Assembly: GCA_002364615.1 (NCBI GenBank)
Contig: DEYP01000025.1
Span: forward strand, 1-64,000
Length of the DNA: 64,000 nucleotides
Reading direction: 5' to 3'
Source: Arsukibacterium sp. UBA3155
GTDB lineage: Bacteria > Pseudomonadota > Gammaproteobacteria > Enterobacterales > Alteromonadaceae
Part shown: positions 49,367-58,904 of the stretch, piece by piece
Position numbering within the stretch: position 1 is the first letter of the stretch
Layout: each line of letters begins with the position of its first letter
Made by a program: the position numbers and the translations under genes
The notes under the pieces: model-generated
What the model saw: only the letters and a program-made list of their open reading frames with translations
Told to the model about the DNA's origin: nothing
Databases searched by the model: none

Positions 49367-49560
49367 TTTTTAAAAACTCCGCTAAAACCGGTCTAACACT
49401 CAATACAGGCCAAGGTGACGTTAGCCCAAAGCCAGGTTGTTTATGCGGATAATAGTACCAAGATTTTGAGACTAGAACCCGCGCTTGAGTAGCAAAGTCA
49501 AAAGGCAAGACCTGACCCTGAAGGCTGTGCTGAAGGCTCAGTAATGGTTATAAAGTACGC

Positions 49561-49776
49561 ATGATTATTCATCCTGTGTATGGAACACATAGATTGATAG
49601 CAATATTAGATGAACAGGATAAAATTGTAGCAGCAGGCTTTGCTAATCTAAGTGGCGGAAGTAGCGGCGGTAACTATTACATTCGATCTGTGACAATAGC
49701 TTCTAATAGAAAATCGGTTAAGGTTTGTACCGCAATTGAGGGACAAGATCCGGTTTGTTATCATATGACATACTAA
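49561..49776 (+). CDS. Hypothetical small protein (doubtful)
   Basis: 71 residues, with a Gly/Ser-rich centre (NLSGGSSGGNYY) and a C-terminal VCTAIEGQDPVCYHMTY. No ribosome site and no recognised family. The AT-rich composition differs from its neighbours. It may be a real orphan gene or the 3' part of a decayed one. Confidence 0.35.
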   Translation: MIIHPVYGTHRLIAILDEQDKIVAAGFANLSGGSSGGNYYIRSVTIASNRKSVKVCTAIEGQDPVCYHMTY

Positions 49777-49866
49777 ATTTAACTCACGCACCTTAGTCGG
49801 AACAACCTACTAAGGTGCTTTGAGCAATTAAAATTGAAGCAATCACAGCATTTTTTTCAATAGATC

Positions 49867-50898
49867 ATGAAAAAAAGAGGCACACCAACCTTGACTATTA
49901 AGAAACCAATTACAACTCTATTTGCCACTTTGTTTATTATGCTTATTGGCTGGTGTTTGTGTACGCTACATTTAACCGAGTTAGCACCCATACAAAATAC
50001 CCTTAAGCAAGTTGTCGACACCGAACTGGAAGTTACATCTTTAACACCTGCTCTGCCAGCCGACGAAGCAATAGAAGACTACTTTGATATCGCAGTAGCC
50101 TTGCATAAATTGGCAATGACCGGGGACGTTAACAGTCAGTTCGAACTTGGTCGTATTTTAAGTGTTTGTACTATTGTAGCTTACGACCGCGAAATCTTGG
50201 TAAATAACTTACATATGCTCTATGCGTATGCCGATGAACTGCCTGCCAACGTAATACCGGACTTAGAGCGATTAATGCAAGCGTGTGCACATTTTTATCC
50301 TGAGAATTTGGAATTGTTTTTTCCTCAAAATGAGCTCTATTTAAGTCGCTTTGCTAGTGAATCAGATATTTCATGGAGCTTAGGTTTTTACTGGCTCGTT
50401 CAGGCCGCACAGGCAGGCCATGAGCAAGCTGTCATCAATATTTTAGGTATCCCTCTGCTGCCACCAATGACCGTGAATATTGATCTCCCTGAAATAAATG
50501 CTTTCCTGTCAGAGCAGCTTCAAGCAGGAAACCCTGATATTCTGTCTAGCGTTAGTAGTTGTGTAGATATGGATCAAAGTCAATCCGTAGTATTAATGGA
50601 GATAGCCTGCGAGAAAACCTCCCAGTGCCGAATGCTACATCGCTATGAGAGCTCATTGATACTTCAGCTCAATAGCCTTGATCATGTTGAAAATGACATT
50701 GAACAGCCTACCCTTATTGGAAGCTTAGAAAATAATATTCGATTTATGGACTTACCCAAAATGATTAATGAATTTAAACTCACTGAGCCCAATTATCAAG
50801 AACATAAAGAACAGTTACAGAGTTCCTTGCAAGATGAGCAATTTAGGTCCGATTTAATTGAGAAATGTGCGCAACTTATGCTGCATCGTGCTGATTAG
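49867..50898 (+). CDS. Membrane-anchored hypothetical protein
   Basis: 343 residues. One N-terminal TM (about 15-35) after a basic stretch, then a large extracytoplasmic or cytoplasmic helical domain. MTGDVNSQFELGRIL and a second AAQAGHEQAVINIL resemble single Sel1-type helices. Eight or so Cys are scattered. No family is recognised. There is no good ribosome site before the ATG. Composition is more AT-rich than the surrounding genes, suggesting acquisition. Confidence 0.65.
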   Translation: MKKRGTPTLTIKKPITTLFATLFIMLIGWCLCTLHLTELAPIQNTLKQVVDTELEVTSLTPALPADEAIEDYFDIAVALHKLAMTGDVNSQFELGRILSVCTIVAYDREILVNNLHMLYAYADELPANVIPDLERLMQACAHFYPENLELFFPQNELYLSRFASESDISWSLGFYWLVQAAQAGHEQAVINILGIPLLPPMTVNIDLPEINAFLSEQLQAGNPDILSSVSSCVDMDQSQSVVLMEIACEKTSQCRMLHRYESSLILQLNSLDHVENDIEQPTLIGSLENNIRFMDLPKMINEFKLTEPNYQEHKEQLQSSLQDEQFRSDLIEKCAQLMLHRAD

Positions 50899-51035
50899 AT
50901 TAAAATATTTAGCCACACCACACTTCGGGCGAGTTATTGGGGCCAGAACAAAATTAAAGTCAGCTCAGGCTATTTAATTTTGATCTGCCCCTTATATTCA
51001 GTAAACAAACGCCAGGTTTACCAGCATGGCAGCTA

Positions 51036-51764
51036 TCAGCATCTTTTGCTTAGTATTAGGTTGGTGGCTTTTACTATGGCAGCGGAACCGTCTTTGGGGT
51101 TTGCCTGCAGAATAAAGTGCGGGCCGTTAATTTCTGCGAACGTTATATTGCTATAGGCCTGCTCAAACTGCTGTTTTTTTATTGCCGGCACCAGCCTGTC
51201 GTTTGTCGCCGCTATATATACTGCAGGTACATTTGAAGTAAACCCATCATACTTAGCCTTAGCAATTACCCTGAGCCTTGCCTTAAGAACATTGGCAGGA
51301 ACAGTATTTAACGCAGCCTGAAACAATGTCATTTGCGCGGGTGTGGCGTTTTTACCTAGCATCAACAACCGGTAGACAGCACCAGAAAATGGCAACATGG
51401 TTAAATGGCGGATTGGTAAAAACGATGCCAGCAAGGCGATTAGTTTTTTAGGGCCTGACAGGAACGACGCAACAAATATAATGCCTTTTAAATGCGGCAC
51501 AGGCTGTTGAGACAGGCAGGCGGCAATGCCGCCTGAGAATGATTCGGCAACGAGCACAAAGTCTTCTGTTGGAAGTTGCGCTACTACGTTGGCTGCTAAG
51601 GTGCGGTAGTCTTGGGCTCCGTCCGTTGGCAAAGGTAAAACCTGTATTGCCAGGCTATGATCTTGGCCTGCGTGTTCTTGCGCTGTCCCGTTTTGAAAAT
51701 ACTTTACCAATGGTTCAAACAACAGCCCGGTTCCATCCATTCCTGGCAACAGTACCAACTTCAA
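51036..51764 (-). CDS. Alpha/beta hydrolase
   Basis: 242 residues from a TTG start at 51764 with AAGGCG upstream. LLPGMDGTGLLF is the oxyanion loop, VAESFSGG the Ser elbow, AATNDRLVP the Asp and NGPHFIL the His. It looks like a compact esterase or lipase of unknown substrate. It follows the CPBP protease gene after 26 bp, so the two may share a transcript. Confidence 0.85.
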   Translation of the reverse strand: MKLVLLPGMDGTGLLFEPLVKYFQNGTAQEHAGQDHSLAIQVLPLPTDGAQDYRTLAANVVAQLPTEDFVLVAESFSGGIAACLSQQPVPHLKGIIFVASFLSGPKKLIALLASFLPIRHLTMLPFSGAVYRLLMLGKNATPAQMTLFQAALNTVPANVLKARLRVIAKAKYDGFTSNVPAVYIAATNDRLVPAIKKQQFEQAYSNITFAEINGPHFILQANPKDGSAAIVKATNLILSKRC

Positions 51765-51790
51765 TTTCTATCGCCTTTTAAAGATTACAG

Positions 51791-52699
51791 TCAGCATGTA
51801 CGCGCCGATTTTGTTTCAGCAGCCTGCGCCAGGCGCTCCGCGGCTGATGAATAAAACCGCTGCTGTTTTTTTGCCAACCAGAGTAAAGCGGCTACTGAGA
51901 TAATTACCATGGCGAGGGTAATTACCGAGTCTTCCGGTCCTACCACGCCGCCGGTTAACCAGTTTGGGCCGTGATACACACTTTGCAGTGGCGCCATTGC
52001 TTGCCAGTCGTCCAGACCGGATAACGGTAACCCGGTTAGCACCACGGTAAAGTTCCAGGCGGCATGATGCGCCGCCACCACCCAGACATTGCGGACATAA
52101 ACATACATCACTGTCCAGAGCGCGCCAATTAAGGTGCCGGATATCACGGTAATAATTAGCGCCTGCAGGTCCAACTGGCCGTCAATATTAGCGATATGCA
52201 GCAAGGAGAAAATCAGCGATTGCAGCCACAGTGCTGTTACCGTGCCCCACTGGCTTTCCAGTGCCTGAAACAACACCGCCCGGAACACAATTTCTTCAAT
52301 AACAGCGGCCACCAGAATTACCAGGGCAATATCGGCTAAGCCGCTTTGCCAGCCACGGTAAGCGGTTACTTCGTATACACCTCCAGCAAATAAAAGTGCT
52401 GACACCAGGACAATCATCCCAGCGCCGGCCAATAAGCCGACCGCGACCTTGCTAACTGGAAATCGTAACTCGGTAACAGGCCGCTTTTCGCCGTAGCGCA
52501 CATATACACCGTAGGCCAATAATATAACCAGCAAAATACCCACCCGGCGCAGCAGTGCTGTAGTGGGCTCATCCAGCTGAAACAGCCACTGTAAAGCCGG
52601 TAACATCAGCCAGCGGTATGCCATCACCGCCAGCGCGATAATGGTGATCGCCAGTAGCAATTTAGCCAAAACCGCTTTAATAGATAAAATAACCGGCAA
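51791..52699 (-). CDS. CPBP-family intramembrane protease (Abi/CAAX type)
   Basis: About 302 residues with seven or eight TM segments. Motif 1 is EEIVFRAVLF (EExxxR), motif 2 is FSLLHIANID (FxxxH) and motif 3 is HHAAWNF (HxxxN/B), the catalytic set of the CPBP superfamily. Start: TTG 52699 has AAGGAG 6 bp upstream; the ATG at 52756 would add 19 residues that do not look like a leader. The role is unknown; relatives process prenylated proteins or bacteriocins. Confidence 0.87.
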   Translation of the reverse strand: MPVILSIKAVLAKLLLAITIIALAVMAYRWLMLPALQWLFQLDEPTTALLRRVGILLVILLAYGVYVRYGEKRPVTELRFPVSKVAVGLLAGAGMIVLVSALLFAGGVYEVTAYRGWQSGLADIALVILVAAVIEEIVFRAVLFQALESQWGTVTALWLQSLIFSLLHIANIDGQLDLQALIITVISGTLIGALWTVMYVYVRNVWVVAAHHAAWNFTVVLTGLPLSGLDDWQAMAPLQSVYHGPNWLTGGVVGPEDSVITLAMVIISVAALLWLAKKQQRFYSSAAERLAQAAETKSARTC

Positions 52700-52909
52700 C
52701 GACGACTCCTTAGCTCTGCAAAGAACATGACAACCATACATGGCGTTATGCCGCAACGGGTTTTGGGCTAAGCGCTTGATAACACTAGCAGGCGTGATGT
52801 GAAATAAAAAATATTATTAAGTAACAAAAGATGTCTGCAAACTGTTGTAGCTAAGGCAGAACACTGGGAGCAGTGACACCAGGCATTAACCCCAAGCAGG
52901 CCGGCCCGC

Positions 52910-53209
52910 TTAAGCTTTTACCGGGTTCGCTGCGCCCGCGCCCACGACAGTATGCCAGGCTTTTACCTGCCAGTTTGTCACCAGGCCGTTTACTACGTAA
53001 GGGTCGGCTTTGGCAAAGGCGGCTGGAATATCCGCACTGTCGCAGCTGAACAGCAACAAGGCGCTGTCTGCTGGCTCGCCCACCGCGCCGCCCAGCTGTA
53101 ATTCGCCGCGCTCAACGGCTTGCCAGGCCAATGCCAAATGCGCCTGGCGAAATTCAGCCCGGCGCTGTAAATAATCTGGCGCGGTGTCATAGATAAGCAG
53201 AAAGTGCAT
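52910..53209 (-). CDS. YciI-like protein
   Basis: 99 residues. A ferredoxin-like fold of the YCII family: MHFLLIYDTAPDYLQRR at the start with the conserved Asp, RQAHLALAWQAVERGEL, and DPYVVNGLVTNW. Its function is unknown in most bacteria. A strong AGGAG ribosome site precedes the start. It stands alone. Confidence 0.9.
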   Translation of the reverse strand: MHFLLIYDTAPDYLQRRAEFRQAHLALAWQAVERGELQLGGAVGEPADSALLLFSCDSADIPAAFAKADPYVVNGLVTNWQVKAWHTVVGAGAANPVKA

Positions 53210-53350
53210 CGGATAACTCCTTTCTTAATCAAAAATATACGGTTTCAGGTCGTCTTTTTATCACCCTAAACGTTGGGGAACATATTACAATAGCTTTCCG
53301 GTCGGTTTAGCGTAAATTGAATTTTTTTAAAATAGTAGAGCAACATTTTG

Positions 53351-54379
53351 ATGAGTCTGCACCAGTTTGACGGTAATGCCAGCATTACGGAAGTATCTCC
53401 GGGGGTGTATGTTGACCTTAATGGCCACCAGCTTTCACCGAAGCAAGTGCGCGAGGTGGTTACCCCGCACGATTTCACGGTAGCCAATGCCCTGGTGGGT
53501 CGCTCCCTGGCAAAGCCTTGGCGCCGTGGTGTGGCAATAGTCCTGGATGGTGTGCTTATCGCTTTACTTACCTCCGGTAGCTTTTTATTCCTGCTACCTG
53601 TCGCGGCTTATCTGGCTTATCGTTGCCATTTGCAACATAACAACCGGCGCCGGAATATTGTCATCACCTTCGCACTGTTGTCGTTGTTTTTATTACCACT
53701 GATGCAGGTGGAAACCGACGAGCACAGCGACTACAACGTAAAAGAAGGTGTACTAATTACCGCAAGCGCCATTGCGCTTACCAGCACAGACTGCAATGCT
53801 GAATGCGCTGATAAGCAGTTAGAGAATATCAGCGAACAGTTACGCGGCAGTAAGCTTACCGACGATGAAATTAACAGCATGATTAAAGACTTGCTTGAGG
53901 ATTCAATACTGACACCGGCAGAGCAGACGGTGGCACTGAATAAAGCAATGAGCAATATTAAACAGCATCGCCAGCAAGCCGCACAGCAGGCTACCGATAA
54001 GTTAATTAAGACAACCACCCAGTCCGAAGCAGACTCTTCCTGGTGGCAAAAGTTAGCCCAATCAGATCACAGTGTTCTTAAATGGCTGCAAGGCATTTTA
54101 ACTGATTTAGGCATTGGCTTTGGTTGGGCGGTGTTTTATTTCACCCTGTTTATTAGTTGGAATGGTGGCCAGACACTTGGCAAAGCCTGTATGGCGATAA
54201 AAGTGGTGCAGCTAAATAACACACCGCTTACGCTGTGGCAGGCATTTGGTCGCCAGGGTGGCTATAGCGCAGGCTTTGCCACAGGATTGCTGGGGTTTAT
54301 TCAGATATACTGGGATCCAAACCGGCAAGCTATTCAGGATAAAGTAGCCGATACCTTAGTACTTAAAATAAGTACTTAA
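53351..54379 (+). CDS. RDD family membrane protein with a central soluble insert
   Basis: 342 residues. TM1 (about 62-82) follows WRRGVAIVLDG, the Arg/Asp of the RDD fold. TM2 is about 97-115. A helical, Gln/Lys-rich stretch (about 130-235) separates it from TM3 (about 245-265), and the final Asp lies near IQDKVADTL. The insert is longer than in ordinary RDD proteins. Function is unknown; some RDD proteins are Na+/H+ antiporters. The last six codons and the stop are part of a 13-bp tandem repeat. Confidence 0.82.
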   Translation: MSLHQFDGNASITEVSPGVYVDLNGHQLSPKQVREVVTPHDFTVANALVGRSLAKPWRRGVAIVLDGVLIALLTSGSFLFLLPVAAYLAYRCHLQHNNRRRNIVITFALLSLFLLPLMQVETDEHSDYNVKEGVLITASAIALTSTDCNAECADKQLENISEQLRGSKLTDDEINSMIKDLLEDSILTPAEQTVALNKAMSNIKQHRQQAAQQATDKLIKTTTQSEADSSWWQKLAQSDHSVLKWLQGILTDLGIGFGWAVFYFTLFISWNGGQTLGKACMAIKVVQLNNTPLTLWQAFGRQGGYSAGFATGLLGFIQIYWDPNRQAIQDKVADTLVLKIST

Positions 54380-54422
54380 AATAAGTACTTAAAATAAGTA
54401 CTGAAAATAAGTACTGAAAATA
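54358..54422. repeat. 13-bp tandem repeat, five copies
   Basis: AGTACTTAAAATA is repeated three times and AGTACTGAAAATA twice, with no gaps. The first copies encode the C-terminus and stop of the RDD protein, so copy-number change would barely alter the protein because the unit supplies its own stop. Confidence 0.95.
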
Positions 54423-54568
54423 TAAGCTGAATATACCCATTCCTGATACACCGCCTGGGCAATAATCTGGTTTACATTGGCCGCCCGTGTATTTACATTA
54501 AAACCCTCTACATTAAATCCCTATACATTAAATACAGTGTTATAAAAATAATAAAAACTGAGGCTACC

Positions 54569-56713
54569 ATGAAACTAAAAATGATCGTCACGGTTGCAAG
54601 CATATCTTTACTAAGCGCATGTAACCCTGCAGATACTGCAAAGCAAGCCAATCAAGAAGTGCAAACGCCCATGACAGCAAGTATTAGCGACGCACCGCTA
54701 TGGTTAGAAGAAGTTGAAGGCGAACAGGCCCTTGCCAAGGTGACCAACTGGAATAAACGCACGCTGGATAAACTTACCAGCGACCCGCGTTTTAGTCAGT
54801 ATCAGCAAGCGGCGTTAAATATCGTCAATGCCACCGATAAAATCCCCTATGGCACTTACCGTAACGATATGGTGTACAACTTCTGGCAGGATGAAAACCA
54901 TGTCAGGGGTGTGTTACGCCAAACCAGTCTGGCAGAATACAGCAAAGCGCAACCAGAATGGCAAACGTTGCTGGATATTGATGCCCTCTCTGCCGCCGAA
55001 GGTAAAAACTGGGTGTTTAGCGGGACAACCTGCGCAGAAAGCGATTACAACCTGTGCATGGTTTCGCTATCGGATGGCGGCAAAGATGCAGTAGAAATGC
55101 GCGAGTGGGATCGCGCCAGTAAAAGCTTTGTTGATAAGGGTTTTTATCTGCCGGAAGCAAAAACAGCCCTAAGCTGGAGCAGCCCCGACAGCCTGCATGT
55201 TGGCACCAACTGGGGTGATGGCATGCTAACCGACAGCGGCTACCCCTATGTCATTAAACAACTGCAACGCGGTCAGTCACTGGACGAAGCAGTAACGGTA
55301 TTTAGTGGCAATAAAACCGATGTCGGGGTATTTCCCTATGCGCTGAAGCATCAGGATCAGCAGTTAAATATGGTAGTGCGCGCCATTACTTTTTACGAGT
55401 CTGAGTACTATTGGTTACCGGAAAATGGCGACCCGGTGCAGTTACCTATTCCCAACACGTCCAGTATTAACGGTATTTTTAAAGGGCAACTTATTTTAAG
55501 CCTGAAACAAGACTGGACCCCAGATGGCAGTGCCACCAGCTTTAAAAGTGGCGACTTAGTGTCTTTTGATATACAAAACTGGCTGCAGAACAATAAAATT
55601 GGTGCCGTGCAATTGGTTTATCAACCGGATGAACGTGCCACGCTGGATGGTGTAGCCATTACCGCCAGCAAACTGGTGCTTAATCTGCTCGAAAACGTAG
55701 TTAACAATATCTATGTGTATGACTTCAAAGACAGTAACTGGCAGCACAGCAAGCTGGCCTTACCCGATAACAGCACGATGTCGGTCTCTTCAGCCAATGA
55801 CGACAGCGACATTATTTTTGTTAATCAGGAAAACTTTGTCTCGCAAGACACCCTGTATCAGGTCAATGTCAGCAACGCTGATATTGTAGCGATTAAATCT
55901 ACACCGGCCCGGTTTGATGCCGCGGATTTGGTGGTGCAGCAATATTTTGCCAGTTCCACTGACGGTGAAAAAATACCTTATTTTGTGGTGCACAAACAAG
56001 GTATTACCCTCGACGGCAGCAACCCTACCCTGCAATACGCCTACGGTGGCTTTGAAGTATCGATGAAGCCCAGCTATTCCGGTATTCTTGGTAAAAACTG
56101 GCTGGAACAAGGCGGTGTTTATGTGCTGGCCAATATCCGCGGTGGCGGTGAGTACGGCCCGGCCTGGCATCAGGCAGGGTTAAAAACGAAGCGCCAGGTT
56201 ATTTTCGACGATATGATTGCGGTAGCAGAAGATATCATTGCCAAAAAAATCACTTCGCCAGAGCATCTGGGGGTAATGGGTGGTTCAAATGGCGGCTTAT
56301 TAATGGGCGTGATGTATACCCAGCGGCCTGATTTATGGAATGCCGTGGTGTGTCAGGTGCCATTGCTGGATATGTTGCGTTATCACACCCTGCTGGCCGG
56401 CGCTTCATGGGTAGGTGAGTTTGGCAGCCCGGATATTCCGGAAGAGCGCGCTTTTCTGGAAAAGATATCGCCGTTACATAATATTGATCCTCAGGGCGAG
56501 TATCCAGCCATATTCTTCGTAACCTCCACCAAAGATGACCGGGTGCATCCGGCCCACGCCAGAAAAATGGCTTACATGTTAGAGCAGTATGGCCACAATT
56601 TTGAATACTATGAGAACATTGATGGCGGCCACTCGGCAGCGGCAAATCTGCAGGAAACTGCTAAAAGATCGGCGCTTGAGTACACCTTTTTAAGTCAGCA
56701 GTTAATGAAGTAA
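54569..56713 (+). CDS. Prolyl oligopeptidase (S9A), lipoprotein
   Basis: 714 residues. The N-terminus ends in a lipobox (SLLSAC, Cys18), so it is probably anchored in the cell envelope. The seven-bladed propeller region spans about 100-430. The C-terminal hydrolase has Ser in GGSNGGLL, Asp in STKDDRVHP and His in DGGHSAA. ANIRGGGEYGP is also diagnostic of S9A. It cleaves proline-containing oligopeptides. Transcribed alone, with a strong terminator after it. Confidence 0.95.
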   Translation: MKLKMIVTVASISLLSACNPADTAKQANQEVQTPMTASISDAPLWLEEVEGEQALAKVTNWNKRTLDKLTSDPRFSQYQQAALNIVNATDKIPYGTYRNDMVYNFWQDENHVRGVLRQTSLAEYSKAQPEWQTLLDIDALSAAEGKNWVFSGTTCAESDYNLCMVSLSDGGKDAVEMREWDRASKSFVDKGFYLPEAKTALSWSSPDSLHVGTNWGDGMLTDSGYPYVIKQLQRGQSLDEAVTVFSGNKTDVGVFPYALKHQDQQLNMVVRAITFYESEYYWLPENGDPVQLPIPNTSSINGIFKGQLILSLKQDWTPDGSATSFKSGDLVSFDIQNWLQNNKIGAVQLVYQPDERATLDGVAITASKLVLNLLENVVNNIYVYDFKDSNWQHSKLALPDNSTMSVSSANDDSDIIFVNQENFVSQDTLYQVNVSNADIVAIKSTPARFDAADLVVQQYFASSTDGEKIPYFVVHKQGITLDGSNPTLQYAYGGFEVSMKPSYSGILGKNWLEQGGVYVLANIRGGGEYGPAWHQAGLKTKRQVIFDDMIAVAEDIIAKKITSPEHLGVMGGSNGGLLMGVMYTQRPDLWNAVVCQVPLLDMLRYHTLLAGASWVGEFGSPDIPEERAFLEKISPLHNIDPQGEYPAIFFVTSTKDDRVHPAHARKMAYMLEQYGHNFEYYENIDGGHSAAANLQETAKRSALEYTFLSQQLMK

Positions 56714-56744
56714 TTATTAACTGAATTTCTGCTCCTCAGTACTG

Positions 56745-56784
56745 AAAAAAGGAGGGTTACAGCGCGGTTGTAACCCTCCTTTTT
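56745..56784. terminator. Bidirectional intrinsic terminator
   Basis: AAAGGAGGGTTACA (56748-56761) pairs with TGTAACCCTCCTTT (56769-56782) around a 7-base loop. A and T runs on either side let it work for the prolyl oligopeptidase gene (+) and the PRC-barrel gene (-). Confidence 0.92.
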
Positions 56785-56864
56785 ATTAAGTCACCTAATA
56801 AAGGTGGAGCGTTTCATTCTAAGAGTTACCCAGCACAAGCTGCATAACACGAGCAGGAGTGAAT

Positions 56865-57392
56865 TTAGTTAGTCGCGTCATCAATATCGTCGCCCAACTC
56901 TTCAGCTCCTTCCTCTATCTCATACCATGCTGACGCAGTGGCTTCCTTGGTGTTCTCCCAGGCGCTTTCACTTACGCGCTTGGTTTCCTGCCAGGTCTTT
57001 TGCAGCGAAGCACTGGTTTGGTTCCACCAGTCCTGGCTGTACTCCGGTTGTTGTTTTAACTGGTCCTGGGTCATTTCCAGATGAACTTCATACTCCACAT
57101 TAGTGAAACCCTTTTTGCCGGACTCTGGCACAACGGTAAAAGCACCACGGTGAACGACGACTTCTCTGCCGCCAAGCCCCAGTATTTCGCCAGTTTCAAT
57201 AACTAATGAATGTACGGACATACCGTTACCCATCAGGATATTCTCGACCTCACCTATTTCTTTACCCGTGCTGTCGAAAACATCAGCATCTTCAAGTTTG
57301 TCCATGGAATATAAACCCTCTGCCGCGAATGCAGAACCAGCCATTAAACTGGCAATAAGTGCAGGAAGGGCGAGTTTTTGAATATATTTCAT
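56865..57392 (-). CDS. Periplasmic PRC-barrel domain protein
   Basis: 175 residues from ATG 57392, preceded by AGGAG. The signal peptide starts MKYIQKLALPALIAS and ends near SAFAAE. The PRC barrel (about 30-95) contains VFDSTGKEIGEVENILM. An acidic, Trp-rich helical tail follows. Exported PRC-barrel proteins of this kind are common in Alteromonadales and may respond to stress. The function is unknown. Converges with the prolyl oligopeptidase. Confidence 0.88.
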   Translation of the reverse strand: MKYIQKLALPALIASLMAGSAFAAEGLYSMDKLEDADVFDSTGKEIGEVENILMGNGMSVHSLVIETGEILGLGGREVVVHRGAFTVVPESGKKGFTNVEYEVHLEMTQDQLKQQPEYSQDWWNQTSASLQKTWQETKRVSESAWENTKEATASAWYEIEEGAEELGDDIDDATN

Positions 57393-57502
57393 AGTTTTCT
57401 CCTTTAATGGAAAAATGTGCATGAATGCCCCGGAAAAGAGCGGGCATTCACCGGGTTCAATATATAAGGAGCAAAACTCATACCAAATTAGCTAGCAGTA
57501 AG

Positions 57503-57783
57503 TTAGTCACCGGCCTGGTGAACCCAATCCATTACTAGCTCAACCCATTCGACATGCGGCAGATAGAAGGCACCATGCAACTTGCCGGTAGCAATTTTGA
57601 GCTCTTTAAACGACTGCGGCTGCTCGGTCAGCTCTGAAAGTGACTGGCAACTCGTTGCCAGGGTATCGCTGGACTCGTAGACCGAAAGCACATGGCCGGT
57701 TAGTCGCAGTTGGCTTGGCATTGAACCGTGAGAGCAAGCCGCCAGCAGTACAAAGCGAATAAAACAAAAAACCAGGTCTTCAT
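57503..57783 (-). CDS. Small lipoprotein interrupted by a one-base shift
   Basis: ATG 57783 has a good site (AAGGAG, 6 bp) and starts MKTWFF, but in that frame it ends early. A one-base backward shift at the six-T run (57766-57771) continues CFIRFVLLAACSHGSMPSQL, a proper lipobox (LAAC), and stays open to 57503. So the intended product is a lipoprotein of about 93 residues with a mature part of no known family. The frameshift may be a mutation, slippage or a sequencing error. It lies 33 bp after the MBL-fold gene. Confidence 0.65.
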
Positions 57784-57816
57784 CGACTGCTCCTTGTAGA
57801 TGCTTCTGGTTTACAT

Positions 57817-58626
57817 TTATTGCGCTAATGTGTGCAGGGTTCTTTCGATAAATCTGATAAGCGCCTGCTCTGCGACGTATGGCTGCACGTTATTGACATT
57901 AAAGTTTTCATAAATGCTTCTGATTTGTTCATCTTTGCTGATGTCGCTGGCCGCCATGTTATCATCGTTAAGCGCCTTTACTCTGGCTACCCAGGCTGCG
58001 GTGTTTTTTCTGAATAACGCTAATTCTTCTTTACTTGCGGGCTCGCCGTGCCCTGGAATAACAACTGCCGAGCTATCGCCCAGCGCCTCAATGCCTGCCA
58101 CGGCAAGGTTAAACCCAGCCAGACCGCCAGACCAGAATGAAGGAATGGCTTTACCTCTGGTTTCATAGATGTCGCCGACAAAAATGCTATTGCTTTGCTT
58201 GTGATAGAACACCTGATCGTTACTGGTGTGGGAACTGAAGCGTAGCGCCTGAAGCTCATCAAAATTGTCGACATTGTCGATAAGCGCGCAGCCTTTGGAC
58301 TGAAAATAATCGTTTCCGCTTGTATGGTCAGGATGACCATGGGTATTTAACACAAAGCATGTTGCATGTGGAAACGTATCAGCGACAAATTGGCGTAATT
58401 GTTCCAGATTAGCGCTTCCTGCGGCCGGATCAATTAACACCACACCCTGATCTGTATTTATTAAACCAATATTTGTCCATGAATTTGAAAACCGCAACAC
58501 ATAAGCCTGGTCAGACAATTTATTTATCAGCTTGTTTTCTGATGCAGCCAGGGTTTGCGGACTATATAAATAAGTTGCAGCAAAAAGCAGCAGTGCAGCA
58601 ACAGCGTTACAGGTTAGCTTGTTCAT
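57817..58626 (-). CDS. Periplasmic MBL-fold metallohydrolase
   Basis: 269 residues from ATG 58626, with GAGG 8 bp upstream. The signal peptide is cleaved near TLAASE. Zinc-site motifs are THGHPDHTSG (HxHxDH), VGDIYETRG (Asp) and VIPGHGEP (His). The family includes lactamases, lactonases and glyoxalases; nothing fixes the substrate. It is followed by a small lipoprotein gene. Confidence 0.88.
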   Translation of the reverse strand: MNKLTCNAVAALLLFAATYLYSPQTLAASENKLINKLSDQAYVLRFSNSWTNIGLINTDQGVVLIDPAAGSANLEQLRQFVADTFPHATCFVLNTHGHPDHTSGNDYFQSKGCALIDNVDNFDELQALRFSSHTSNDQVFYHKQSNSIFVGDIYETRGKAIPSFWSGGLAGFNLAVAGIEALGDSSAVVIPGHGEPASKEELALFRKNTAAWVARVKALNDDNMAASDISKDEQIRSIYENFNVNNVQPYVAEQALIRFIERTLHTLAQ

Positions 58627-58904
58627 AATCATTTCCTCGCAGCGATAGCCGCCAGCTAATTTGCAATCAGTGAAAAATCTAGCACGAATTGGCGGTAAAT
58701 CATCGTAAACGCTGCTCAGTTTTGTAACAGAATCTTACATTCCAGAATTCACTGCACCCTTGAATTTTACACAAAGCCTATGATATTAATCGAAATACTC
58801 CAATGATTTATATTTACGATTGGCTACTCAAACCAGAAATTGCTGGTTTATCACTTAAATCAATTCACCGCCGAGGGAACGAACTGTATAAGCGGCTAAA
58901 CATA

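Noticed and set aside
54358-54422. CRISPR array
   Set aside because: The 13-bp units are contiguous with no spacers, so it is a simple tandem repeat.
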